A stretch of DNA of 64,000 nt from CAZEWZ01 sp964516765. Its GTDB lineage: Bacteria; Bacteroidota; Bacteroidia; Flavobacteriales; UBA7430. The notes below the pieces were generated by a model, which saw only the letters and a list, made by a program, of their open reading frames with translations, was not told the DNA's origin and did not search any database. Position numbers and translations under genes: made by a program. This document shows positions 1-8,483 of this stretch, one piece after another. The DNA lies in NCBI GenBank assembly GCA_964516765.1, contig CAZEWZ010000002.1, forward strand, positions 62,001-126,000, written 5' to 3'. The first letter of the stretch is position 1. Each line of letters begins with the position of its first letter.

Positions 1-3000
1 GTCCCTGAAGCTAAAACTTGATTATCTGAGTTGGTTATTATGAATTCCGAACCATTCCATCCATCACCATATGAATCATACATTGTAAAGGAATGGCATC
101 CTTCATTTAAACAAGCCTGTGAAAGTCCTACTTCTCCCGAATATTCGTTTAATATCCAAGAAACTTCGTTTGGCCATTGACCAAAAGAAACCTCTATATA
201 AATTAAATTTAATCCTTCACATTCAAATGGATATATACATGAAGTAGTGTCTTCAATTGAATTTGGGTCAAAATTAAAAGCTAAAGAATCTGAACAGCCT
301 GACACAGGGTAATAACATGTGCTGTCATCAATGTCTGCCTCAGAGTTGTAATTTAATGCATTAATGTCAGTGCATCCATACACAGGGAATTGACATGAAT
401 TATTATCGATTATTGCTTCAGAGTTGAAATTCAAAGCTGAAGAGTTTGTACAGCCCTCAATAAATTCACAAGAATTGTCAGAGCCATTGGCAGCCTGATT
501 GTAATTTAAAGCAATTGGGTCAATGCAACCATATGTGATTTCACATTCTTCTTGAGAATTTTGTATAAATATTGAGGCTATATTTCCTTCTCCTGACATA
601 ATAGTAGTTTGGTTAGTGTCTACTAATTCCCAGGTTATTTCATTTGCCCAAGGACCTCCAATTGAGAATATATTACATCCATCGTTCAAACAAATGGATT
701 CATTTGCTTCAGACGAAGGGCCTGGAAATACAATTGAGAATTGATCTCCATTATTTTCAGAAACAATGAGTGAGTTATGATTACCCCCATAAGGCCAAGA
801 ATCGGATAGCAAAAGAATATAAGGGGTGCCGTCTTCACATTGAGAAGGGGTAATACATGAACCATCACTAGCATTTGCTAAAGGCTCATAATTAAATGCA
901 AGAGGATTTGTACAGCCTGAAAAACATGCTTCTAAAGTATTAAGTGCTAGCGTGAAAGATCCTGACGGACTATTCCCGTCAATTAATTGGTTTATAAGTA
1001 ATTCTCCAGCTTCGTTTGTGATGCTAATTTCTGCATCAAACCAATCGGTATTTTCAATTCCATTTTCATCATAAGTATTAATAGCAAAAGAATGACATCC
1101 ATCTTCTAAACATACAGGGTTTTCTCCTTCGCTACCCTCAAATCCTGTCATAGACCATCCTACTGAGGTAGTATAATTTCCAGTTATATTAACTGATAAT
1201 CTATTCAGTCCCTCACAAATAATTTTACTGCAAGAATCATCATCAATATTTGCTGTTGGTGAGAAAAATAAATCTAAAGAATCCATACATCCATATATTG
1301 GATAGATACATGACCCGTCTTCAACATTTACATTAGCATCAAAGTTTAGTGCCAATGAATCACTACAGCCCATGTTAAATTCACAATTCTCTTGATTTAA
1401 AGAAAATACCAAAGACCCAATATTTGAATTGGTTAAAGTTCCAGAGCCTAATACACTTCCACCACTCGCAGTTATAGTTACCTCAGATCCACCCCATCCT
1501 AAGGGATAAGAATCGTCCCACCAACTAGGAGCCATAGATGGGTCGTTGAACATATTGTAAATGTAGCAGCCATCATCTAAGCAAAATTGGCCTTGTGGAG
1601 AACCGTCAAATGGATAAGAATTGCCGGATATTCCGTTCATTTCCCATAAAATCAGATAATTGTAATCTCCCCCAGTAAATTCCATAAATACAGTAGTTGA
1701 GTCTCCACAATCTATAACTGGTATGTGGCAAAAACCATTATCCTGATTTGCCAATGAATTATAATTGAATGCAATTGGGTTTGTACAACCGTAGACAAAT
1801 TCACAATTAGAATTTACATCCACTTCAATGGAACCGTCAAATCCTGAATCTAAAGTTGCAAACATCAATTCTTCTCCTTCCATAGTCGTAATAGTTGCCG
1901 TAACGCCTCCCAACCAGCCGGGTCCAGTAAAACTTGACATATTAAAGGTGTGACACCCCGGTTGAACACAAATTAATTGTTCCTCACCAGCATTCCCCTC
2001 GAAACCTTCAAAATCCCATGAAATCGACTCTGTAAGATATTCAGCATTTGCTTCATTAACATTTATCGAGAGTAAAGTTGCCCCAACGCAATCTGAAGGA
2101 TAAAAGCATGATCCATCATTTATTACAGCGTCAATAAAATAATTATAAGCAGTTTCGTCTGTACAACCTTCTATAGGGTATAAGCAAGAGCCGTCATATG
2201 AATTTGCTTGTAAGTCAAAATTTAGTGCCAGAGTGTCATAACACCCAAATATTGGGGTGCATTCAGAATTAACCCCAACTAATAAACTAGCTCCTTGTCC
2301 TTCATCAAGATACATTTCAGCTAAAACATTAAATCCTTGAGTAATTGTGTAATTATAGCCCATCCAAGGACCTCCTCCATCTTTTGTGATATTAAAAATA
2401 TGACATCCTTCTTCTAGACATACATCGTAAGAGCCTCTTATCCCTGAGTAATCACCAATATTCCATGATGCAGGATTTGCAGAGACAATGTCATCTACTT
2501 CAATATGAATTTTTTCTCCGGAAATACATTCTCCATAACAATCAAATCCGAGTAAAGGATCTGGTTCACAATTACCACAAGTATTTAACTCATAACAAAA
2601 GCCATGATCATATAGTGCTTCAGAATCATAGTTACAAGCATTTTCATCCATACAACCATATTCAGAATTTACTTCTGCATGATTAAAAATCCATTCTAGA
2701 TAATTTGAAATAGTTGTATAGCCCATTGGGTATTGGGGCATGCCAGGAGTGTAACCTCCTGAAGTTACGCCAATTAGAAGCCAGTCAGTATTATCCATAT
2801 TAGCTACAACCAAAGGACCACCAGAGTCCCCAGATGCAGCAGATAAACCACCATTTTCTAAATCTCCGGCATAAATTGTACTTTCATTATATAGTTCCAA
2901 TTCTAATCCCAATAGACACGGATAATTACCTGAGAAACCATTTGGATCAGTGGAATCTCCACATGCAACTTCATTTGAAACAATTGGAACTTCAATCATT

Positions 3001-3530
3001 TGTAATGTGGAAGCCGCTATAGAGTCATTTAGGTACTCTGAGGTAGAAACCCCCCATCCAGTACTCATCGCTAGTATACCAGGATTTTGAAGACCTGCTT
3101 CCACATCGGAAGCAGAAATTAAATTAATAGATGCGATATTTTCAGAGAAGTTAAAAGACCCTTCAATCTGAATAAGTGCGATATCATTGTGAAGCCATTG
3201 GTCATCGTAAGCAGGGTGAGAGATAACCTGAATCACATTATATGATTCGCCTCCAGATGCCCAATTGTTTGATGATCCTGCATGAATAGTATAGGAACTT
3301 GCAGAGCCAGATCCGTCCACACAATGTGCAGCTGTGAGAACCCACGAGTCACCAATGATTGATCCTCCACAATAACTTCCAAAGTCAGGTCCATTATATT
3401 CAACAGCAACTTGCCATGGATGATCTAATATATTTGCATCATCGCCTCCTACAATTTTATTTTGACAATAAGTGTTTTGGGATAAAAGAAAAAAAATTGA
3501 TATAATCCAAATAAAATTTTTAAAAGACAT
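1..3530 (-). CDS. Large secreted trypsin/chymotrypsin-fold serine protease with Cys-rich repeats (partial, 3' end outside window)
   Basis: The reading frame opens at the ATG at 3530 and stays open to the window edge (1176 codons). A signal peptide (about residues 1-23) is followed by Lys25 and the mature-type N-terminus IVGG (26-29), the usual zymogen cleavage site of S1 peptidases. The catalytic triad is visible: His69 in TAAHC, Asp116 in NDIAL, Ser236 in GDSGGP (2814-2831). Chymotrypsin position 189 corresponds to Ser230, not Asp, and the usual Cys191 is absent, so trypsin-like Arg/Lys specificity is not expected. From residue 292 on there are 11 repeats of the form GCxDxxAxNYxxxAxxxDGSC, interleaved with six modules carrying a CLxxGCHxF motif, several followed by a GW-containing segment. 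These resemble Ca-binding-type repeats of Bacteroidota surface proteins. Export by T9SS is inferred; the sorting signal would lie outside the window. Confidence 0.88.
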   Translation of the reverse strand, partial: MSFKNFIWIISIFFLLSQNTYCQNKIVGGDDANILDHPWQVAVEYNGPDFGSYCGGSIIGDSWVLTAAHCVDGSGSASSYTIHAGSSNNWASGGESYNVIQVISHPAYDDQWLHNDIALIQIEGSFNFSENIASINLISASDVEAGLQNPGILAMSTGWGVSTSEYLNDSIAASTLQMIEVPIVSNEVACGDSTDPNGFSGNYPCLLGLELELYNESTIYAGDLENGGLSAASGDSGGPLVVANMDNTDWLLIGVTSGGYTPGMPQYPMGYTTISNYLEWIFNHAEVNSEYGCMDENACNYDSEALYDHGFCYELNTCGNCEPDPLLGFDCYGECISGEKIHIEVDDIVSANPASWNIGDYSGIRGSYDVCLEEGCHIFNITKDGGGPWMGYNYTITQGFNVLAEMYLDEGQGASLLVGVNSECTPIFGCYDTLALNFDLQANSYDGSCLYPIEGCTDETAYNYFIDAVINDGSCFYPSDCVGATLLSINVNEANAEYLTESISWDFEGFEGNAGEEQLICVQPGCHTFNMSSFTGPGWLGGVTATITTMEGEELMFATLDSGFDGSIEVDVNSNCEFVYGCTNPIAFNYNSLANQDNGFCHIPVIDCGDSTTVFMEFTGGDYNYLILWEMNGISGNSYPFDGSPQGQFCLDDGCYIYNMFNDPSMAPSWWDDSYPLGWGGSEVTITASGGSVLGSGTLTNSNIGSLVFSLNQENCEFNMGCSDSLALNFDANVNVEDGSCIYPIYGCMDSLDLFFSPTANIDDDSCSKIICEGLNRLSVNITGNYTTSVGWSMTGFEGSEGENPVCLEDGCHSFAINTYDENGIENTDWFDAEISITNEAGELLINQLIDGNSPSGSFTLALNTLEACFSGCTNPLAFNYEPLANASDGSCITPSQCEDGTPYILLLSDSWPYGGNHNSLIVSENNGDQFSIVFPGPSSEANESICLNDGCNIFSIGGPWANEITWELVDTNQTTIMSGEGNIASIFIQNSQEECEITYGCIDPIALNYNQAANGSDNSCEFIEGCTNSSALNFNSEAIIDNNSCQFPVYGCTDINALNYNSEADIDDSTCYYPVSGCSDSLAFNFDPNSIEDTTSCIYPFECEGLNLIYIEVSFGQWPNEVSWILNEYSGEVGLSQACLNEGCHSFTMYDSYGDGWNGSEFIITNSDNQVLASG
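238..2657 (-). repeat. 11 Cys-rich protein repeats (GCxDxxAxNY...DGSC) encoded within the protease gene
   Basis: Eleven copies of a roughly 22-residue unit beginning GC[T/M/S/Y/I][D/N] and ending D[G/N/D/T]SC or close variants can be read on the minus strand. Some are back to back (copies 2-3, 5-6 and 8-11). Others are separated by a domain of about 80-100 residues with the motif CLxxGCHxF. Each unit has two Cys, an N(Y/F) core and acidic positions, which suggests a disulfide plus a metal-binding loop. Spacing and wording of the copies differ, so these are diverged protein repeats and not recent DNA duplications. Confidence 0.85.
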
Positions 3531-3571
3531 ACTTAATGGGAGTTTATTTTGGTTTTTATTGTAATAGTTTT

Positions 3572-3579
3572 CAAATTTA
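3572..3579 (-). promoter_or_regulatory. Putative -7 box for the edge protease gene
   Basis: The minus strand reads TAAATTTG, a full match to the Bacteroidota -7 consensus TAnnTTTG, 42 bases upstream of the protease ATG at 3530. No TTTG is found at the expected -33 spacing, so this is a sequence match only. Confidence 0.4.
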
Positions 3580-3770
3580 ATGAAAAACAGCTGAATAATT
3601 TAATAGTCAATGATCAGTTTTGATGATAATCATCTAATAATAAACCATTTTCTTCCTTTAAAACGTTATTTGTAGAAACAGTCGGTTACCCTTCAATGAT
3701 TTTAAATCAATTATTTTTTGGTTCTTTATTCCTGACTACAATAATCATTAATGGTATTGATCTTGTTTGA

Positions 3771-4991
3771 TTAATTCTTTAAAAACGATTTTAAAAACAG
3801 TCCTCTTATCGTAAAGAAAAAAGCCCAGATACCAGCGAGATTAGGTTTGGGTTTTTTGCCTTTCCCTAAACGTTGTATTTGTAATTCATACCAAGGAAGT
3901 TCAACTCCGCCCATTTTATCTAACAGTTCAATGCCTATGGTTGGAACGGGTGCCTTAAAACTAGTTTCTTTTCCGTCAAAAATATCTTGAGCTAAATTGG
4001 GGTACAGACAAAAAGGACGCCCTAAACCAATCACATCTAGTTTTTCGCTTTTTAGGGCATCTTCCATTGCTTTAACAGAACGAAATCCACCTGTCAACAA
4101 TAAAGGTGTATTAGTTATTTTTCGTGCTTTTTCAATGTAGTCTAAAAAATACGCTTCTCTTTCAAGAGTACTTTGTTTTCGATTTCCTTTTATCATGGCA
4201 GGTTTTTCATAGGTTCCTCCAGAGATTTCGATCAAGTCTATTCCTTCACGTGAAAGAAATTGTACCACCTCCATGGATTCTTCTTCGGTAAAACCACCAC
4301 GTTGAAAATCGGTAGAGTTAATTTTAATCCCAACAGGATAATCTGGACCTACCTGATGGCGAATCTCACGATACACTTCTAGCACAAATCGAGATCTATT
4401 TTCTAGCGAGCCACCCCATTGATCTTTTCGGGTATTACTCATTGGCGATAAAAACTGACTAACAAGATAGCCATGTGCCCCGTGAATTTGACAGCCTGTA
4501 AAACCAGCCTCCTTCATTATTCTCGCACTATTACCAAAACGTTTAATGATATCCAAAATCGCATCTTCTGTTAAAGGTGTGGCGAGTTTAAACATTTTTG
4601 ACGCTCCACCCATTTTTAATGGGACAGACGATGGGGAAACAACTTCTCTATTGATTGATCTAAAGGCTTGTCTTCCGGGGTGATTTAATTGTGGCCATAA
4701 ATGTACGCCTGTTCCCTCGACGGTTTTTGCCCAAGCTTTTAATAAGTCAAAATGGGTGTAATCTTCTACCACAACATTTTTAGGTTCACCTATGGCTCTG
4801 TTATCAATCATTACGTTTCCAGTTATTAAAAGCCCTGGATTACCTTTGGCCCAGACATTATAAGCGTTGATTAGCGTCATTGTAGGGGCGTTTGAGAAAC
4901 TTCCTATATTCTCGCTCATCGCGGATTTAGCGATACGATTTTTCAAGATTGCCCCACATGGTAAGGTGAATGGAGAAGCAATTTTTTTCAT
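3771..4991 (-). CDS. NADH:flavin oxidoreductase / old yellow enzyme family protein
   Basis: A 406-residue single-domain FMN-binding TIM barrel of the OYE-like family, which reduces activated C=C bonds with NAD(P)H in the cytoplasm. Seen motifs: WPQLNHPGRQ (99-108), IHGAHGYLVSQFLSP (169-183, with His170/His173/Tyr175 as FMN/substrate residues) and the following RKDQWGGSLENRSRF. It lacks the C-terminal Fe-S and FAD domains of 2,4-dienoyl-CoA reductase. The frame is open back to 5120, but the extra 43 residues look unrelated to the family, and MKKIASPF at 4991 matches the usual N-terminus. It stands alone between the protease and a tRNA; the substrate cannot be told from sequence. Confidence 0.85.
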   Translation of the reverse strand: MKKIASPFTLPCGAILKNRIAKSAMSENIGSFSNAPTMTLINAYNVWAKGNPGLLITGNVMIDNRAIGEPKNVVVEDYTHFDLLKAWAKTVEGTGVHLWPQLNHPGRQAFRSINREVVSPSSVPLKMGGASKMFKLATPLTEDAILDIIKRFGNSARIMKEAGFTGCQIHGAHGYLVSQFLSPMSNTRKDQWGGSLENRSRFVLEVYREIRHQVGPDYPVGIKINSTDFQRGGFTEEESMEVVQFLSREGIDLIEISGGTYEKPAMIKGNRKQSTLEREAYFLDYIEKARKITNTPLLLTGGFRSVKAMEDALKSEKLDVIGLGRPFCLYPNLAQDIFDGKETSFKAPVPTIGIELLDKMGGVELPWYELQIQRLGKGKKPKPNLAGIWAFFFTIRGLFLKSFLKN

Positions 4992-5460
4992 GATATAAGC
5001 TTTACAATTTAAAAACTTCCTCCCTTGAATTAATAAGTAGTTATTTTGATATCTCTTGATAGAAGATATTTGAAGAAGTCCCTCTATTACATTATCTTGT
5101 ATATAACCACAATAATACATTAAATCTATAATTGTTGAATCATAACGTCACGAAAATATTCTTGTCTTATATTTCCTATATTCAGAATTATTTTAATACA
5201 TCAGCTAGATATATGACCAAACAATTCTTCATATAAATCATGTTTGTTTTGAATTATTATAGCCCATAGTGAATAATCACTGTTACCGGAATCGACTTCT
5301 ACCTTTGAGTTAAAATTGTCTGTATTGCTTTTTCACATCAAGTTATTATACTTAACAATGAGATATGCAAAAAGAAAGCCATTTTTGAAGAACAGCTTTT
5401 TAGTTAAACATCTGAAAATAAATAATTTGAAAAATATACGCCTTTTGAAAAGGGCTTTAG
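4992..5460. other. 469-bp non-coding stretch between the OYE gene and tRNA-Ser
   Basis: No credible gene on either strand. An AT-rich stretch holds one plus-strand TACCTTTG (5300-5307), a full -7-type match, but no -33 TTTG and no gene directly downstream on the plus strand before tatD at 5632. The short ORF that starts after it runs antisense through the tRNA and is considered spurious. A small RNA cannot be excluded, but no strong hairpin with a T-run was found. Confidence 0.5.
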
Positions 5461-5545
5461 CAGAGAGGAAGGGATTCGAACCCCCGATACATTACTGTAT
5501 ACACGCTTTCCAAGCGTGCGCCTTAAGCCACTCGGCCACCTCTCT
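5461..5545 (-). tRNA. tRNA-Ser (anticodon GGA)
   Basis: The minus strand folds as a class II tRNA of 85 nt. The 7-bp acceptor stem AGAGAGG/CCTCTCT is followed by discriminator G. The D-arm reads TGGCCGAGTGG, and the anticodon stem CACGC/GCGTG closes the loop TTGGAAA with anticodon GGA. A long variable arm is present, and the T-arm contains GGTTCGAATCC. The long variable arm and G73 are serine identity features. CCA is not encoded. Confidence 0.96.
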
Positions 5546-5553
5546 AAACAGGC

Positions 5554-5561
5554 CAAAAGTA
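5554..5561 (-). promoter_or_regulatory. Putative -7 box for tRNA-Ser
   Basis: TACTTTTG on the minus strand matches TAnnTTTG and ends 8 bases before the mature 5' end of the tRNA, the right place for a tRNA transcription start. No well-spaced -33 TTTG is seen. Confidence 0.5.
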
Positions 5562-5631
5562 AGTATTTTTTTTCAAAATTTCGCCCTTTTTTAAAAGTAC
5601 CTAGCTGGGCGAAATTGTGTAACTTGAACCA

Positions 5632-6399
5632 ATGATATTGACAGACACTCACAGCCACCTTTACGATCATAAATTTTCCGAAGACAGAACAGAAATGATT
5701 GACCGCGCTTTGAAAGAAAATGTCCAGCGTATTTTTTTGCCTAATGTAGATTCCAAATCTGTACAGGGAATGATGGAAGTGGTGGCAGATCATCCAGACA
5801 AATGTTTTCCTATGATTGGTTTGCATCCTTGTAATGTAAAGGGAAATTATAATGAAGAACTTACTATACTTAAAGATTACTTGGATAATGGAAGCTTTGT
5901 TGCCGTTGGGGAAATAGGTATGGACCTTTATTGGGATAAGACTTTTTTAGATGAGCAAAAAGAATCTTTCCGAACTCAAATTCATTGGGCAAAAGACAAG
6001 GGACTTCCAGTAGTCATTCATTGTAGAGATGCATTTAAAGAGGTTTTCGAAATCTTAGATTCAGAAAAAGGACCTCTTTTACGGGGTGTTTTTCATTGCT
6101 TTACAGGAAGTATAGACCAAGCCCACCGCGCAATTGATTTAAACTTTTATTTGGGTATTGGTGGCGTAGTCACATTCAAAAAAGCAGGGTTAGATAGTGT
6201 TGTCAAACAAATCCCCCTAAAACACATAGTGCTGGAAACAGACAGTCCCTATCTGTCACCTAGCCCTAACCGAGGCAAGCGAAACGAAAGTGCTTACCTA
6301 ATCCATATTGCAAGAAAGGTGGCAGACTTACATGAAGTAACCATGGAGGAACTTGCCAAAATCACCACCAATAATTCAAAACAACTTTTTGGACGCTAG
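5632..6399 (+). CDS. TatD family metal-dependent hydrolase / DNase
   Basis: 255 residues, normal length for the TatD family of TIM-barrel 3'-5' exonucleases implicated in DNA repair and DNA degradation. Metal ligands and family motifs are in order: DTHSHL near the N-terminus, GEIGMD, HCRDA, HCFTGS and ETDSPYLSP near the C-terminus. The start ATG precedes the universally placed DTHSHL by four residues. Its stop is one base before the asparaginase start at 6401, so the two are surely co-transcribed. The family assignment is firm; the physiological substrate is not shown by sequence. Confidence 0.95.
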   Translation: MILTDTHSHLYDHKFSEDRTEMIDRALKENVQRIFLPNVDSKSVQGMMEVVADHPDKCFPMIGLHPCNVKGNYNEELTILKDYLDNGSFVAVGEIGMDLYWDKTFLDEQKESFRTQIHWAKDKGLPVVIHCRDAFKEVFEILDSEKGPLLRGVFHCFTGSIDQAHRAIDLNFYLGIGGVVTFKKAGLDSVVKQIPLKHIVLETDSPYLSPSPNRGKRNESAYLIHIARKVADLHEVTMEELAKITTNNSKQLFGR

Positions 6400-6400
6400 C

Positions 6401-7417
6401 ATGAAAATATTACTAATATATACTGGAGGAACTATTGGTATGGTTCAGAATAAACAATCGGATGCTTATGTTCCTTTTGACTTTGAGAATTTACAAAATC
6501 AAATTCCTGAAATTAATCAGCTTGATTGTTCATTGGAAGTTTTGTCTTATAATCCTAGTATTGACTCTTCGAACATGCAAACTAAAATATGGATACAACT
6601 CGCTAAAACTATTGAGTCTTCTTATTCCGATTATGATGGATTTGTTATTCTTCATGGTTCTGATACGATGGCTTTTACTGCTTCTGCTTTGAGCTTTATG
6701 TTAGAGGGTTTAAATAAGCCAGTTGTACTAACTGGGTCTCAGCTTCCTTCAGGAGTTCCGCGTACTGATGCCAAAGAAAATTTAATTACTGCTATAGAAA
6801 TAGCCGCCGCTCTAAAAAATGGACTTCCTGAAGTACCTGAGGTTTCGCTATATTTTGAATATCAGCTTTACCGAGGGAATAGAACGCATAAGGCTAATGC
6901 AGAAAATTTTGAAGCCTTTGAATCGGTCAACTACCCATCTTTGGCTGAAGCAGGAGTTCATTTAAAGTTTAATCGTCGATATGTGCAAAAAAAACTGAAT
7001 GAATCTTTAAGAGTTCACACAAAATTAAACACCCGTGTCGGCCTGCTAAAAATTTTCCCTGGTATGACGAAAGATTATGTTCAGCACCTATTAGAAAACC
7101 CAAAGACCGAAGCCTTTATTCTTGAAACATTTGGAGTGGGAAATGCTCCAACTTTTCCTTGGTTTTTGAAGCTTATTAAAGATGCTATTGAAAGAGGACA
7201 ACTGATTTTTAACGTCTCCCAGTGTAATGGGGGTTCCGTAGAATTAGGACGTTATGAAACCAGCAAAAGCCTCAAAGATCTGGGTGTACTTTCGGCCTAT
7301 GACATGACTTTTGAAGCCGCACTTACCAAATTGATGTTTGTGATGGGGTATACCGATAATGAGGTAAAAAGAAAAACTCTATTAGAGTCTAATTTACAAG
7401 GAGAATGCACTAGATAG
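6401..7417 (+). CDS. ansA: Type I (cytoplasmic) L-asparaginase
   Basis: 338 residues that hydrolyse L-asparagine to aspartate and ammonia. The two signature threonine regions are present: IYTGGTIGM at the N-terminus and ILHGSDTMAFTASAL, plus TDAKEN supplying the catalytic lysine. There is no signal peptide, which fits the cytoplasmic type I (AnsA-like) group. An upstream ATG at 6353 lies inside tatD and adds 16 residues before the conserved MKILLIYTGGTIG, so the ATG at 6401 is taken. It directly follows tatD. Confidence 0.93.
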   Translation: MKILLIYTGGTIGMVQNKQSDAYVPFDFENLQNQIPEINQLDCSLEVLSYNPSIDSSNMQTKIWIQLAKTIESSYSDYDGFVILHGSDTMAFTASALSFMLEGLNKPVVLTGSQLPSGVPRTDAKENLITAIEIAAALKNGLPEVPEVSLYFEYQLYRGNRTHKANAENFEAFESVNYPSLAEAGVHLKFNRRYVQKKLNESLRVHTKLNTRVGLLKIFPGMTKDYVQHLLENPKTEAFILETFGVGNAPTFPWFLKLIKDAIERGQLIFNVSQCNGGSVELGRYETSKSLKDLGVLSAYDMTFEAALTKLMFVMGYTDNEVKRKTLLESNLQGECTR

Positions 7418-7495
7418 TCCTGAGAAGATAATTTATATCATTTTTCTTTGTCCTTGAAAGGCATTGCTTATTTTTGTTTCAAATCCTTTGTGATG

Positions 7496-8464
7496 ATGAA
7501 GATTCTTATCATTCGTTTTAGTTCTATTGGGGACATCATTTTAACCACTCCCATTATTCGTAGACTAAAGAAACAGGAAAATGTAGAATTACATTTTCTA
7601 ACGAAGAAGCCTTTTGCTTCTATGCTAGCAGCTAATCCATACTTGCATAAAATTCATGTAATAGATAAAAATTTTGACGATGATTTATTGTCCTCTTTAT
7701 ATAATGAGAATTTTGATTTATTAGTAGATCTCCACAAAAATTTTAGATCGCTCAGGCTAAAGCGAGTGCTCAACTCACCTTCGGTTTCTTTTTCTAAATC
7801 AAATTTTAAAAAGTGGTTACTTATCCAATGGAACTATCGGCCATCTGTAATTCGTAATGTTGTAGATCGATACATGGATAGTCTTGAATCACTTGGAATC
7901 AAAGACGACGGACATGGCTTAGATTATTTTATTCCTTCTCAAACTCAAATTAAAATTGAATTACCTCTTGAGCAAAGTTTTTTGGCATGGTGTATTGGTG
8001 GCTCATTTGAGCAAAAGAAACTCTCAGTTAATCAGGTTGCAGAGGTCGCTTCTAATATCAAAACAAATATTTTTCTGCTTGGAGGAGAAGATGAAATTGA
8101 TCAGGGAGAAGATATTATTCGTCTTTGTAAAACTCCCCAAGTCTATAACCTTTGTGGTAGACTATCTTTAAATCAAACTGCTTTAATGATTCAAAAAAGT
8201 GAATTACTGCTAAGTAATGATACGGGATTAATGCATATGGGTGCAGCATTTAAAAAGCCTATTATTTCGTTTTGGGGTTGTACCCAGCCTTCTTTAGGTT
8301 TTGCTCCATACAGGGGAGCTAATAATTCTACAGAAATATCTTCTCGACCATACGGAAGGCCTTGTTCAAAGCACGGAAAATCTTGTAGGATTAGTCCTTT
8401 GGGATGTATCAAAAATATTTCTTCAAAACAGATTACTGCAGCTTTAAAAAAGTACAACTTTTAA
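7496..8464 (+). CDS. Glycosyltransferase family 9 (heptosyltransferase-like)
   Basis: 322 residues with the family 9 N-terminus MKILIIRFSSIGDIILTTP and the C-terminal nucleotide-sugar site LLSNDTGLMHMGAAFKKP, followed by the usual FWG segment. Such enzymes transfer heptose or related sugars to the lipopolysaccharide core on the inner face of the cytoplasmic membrane. Starts at 7493 or 7496 are equally possible; a TTG at 7448 would add residues not typical of the family. It lies 78 bp after ansA and converges with the HU/SPOR gene. A 14-base palindrome (8461-8474) sits at its stop. The donor sugar is unknown. Confidence 0.88.
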   Translation: MKILIIRFSSIGDIILTTPIIRRLKKQENVELHFLTKKPFASMLAANPYLHKIHVIDKNFDDDLLSSLYNENFDLLVDLHKNFRSLRLKRVLNSPSVSFSKSNFKKWLLIQWNYRPSVIRNVVDRYMDSLESLGIKDDGHGLDYFIPSQTQIKIELPLEQSFLAWCIGGSFEQKKLSVNQVAEVASNIKTNIFLLGGEDEIDQGEDIIRLCKTPQVYNLCGRLSLNQTALMIQKSELLLSNDTGLMHMGAAFKKPIISFWGCTQPSLGFAPYRGANNSTEISSRPYGRPCSKHGKSCRISPLGCIKNISSKQITAALKKYNF

Positions 8465-8483
8465 TATATATTAAGATGGAGTA

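Noticed and set aside
238..2657. Regularly spaced similar DNA segments resembling an array
   Set aside because: They are codons of diverged Cys-rich protein repeats in one open frame, not CRISPR repeats: units differ in sequence and spacing.
4992..5120. N-terminal extension of the OYE-like gene (43 residues)
   Set aside because: No resemblance to the family; the conserved N-terminus begins at the ATG at 4991.
5316..5594. Plus-strand ORF of 92 codons reading ERKGFEPP across the tRNA
   Set aside because: It is antisense to tRNA-Ser; the GFEPP string is the translation of the T-arm complement, a known annotation artefact.
5404..5826. Minus-strand ORF of 140 codons containing RWPSGLRRTLGKRVYSN
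   Set aside because: It translates the tRNA-Ser gene itself and the antisense of tatD; both the tRNA and tatD are far better supported.
8461..8474. TTAATATATATTAA palindrome between convergent genes as a terminator
   Set aside because: Only A/T pairs with no loop and no T-run; too weak to call a terminator.
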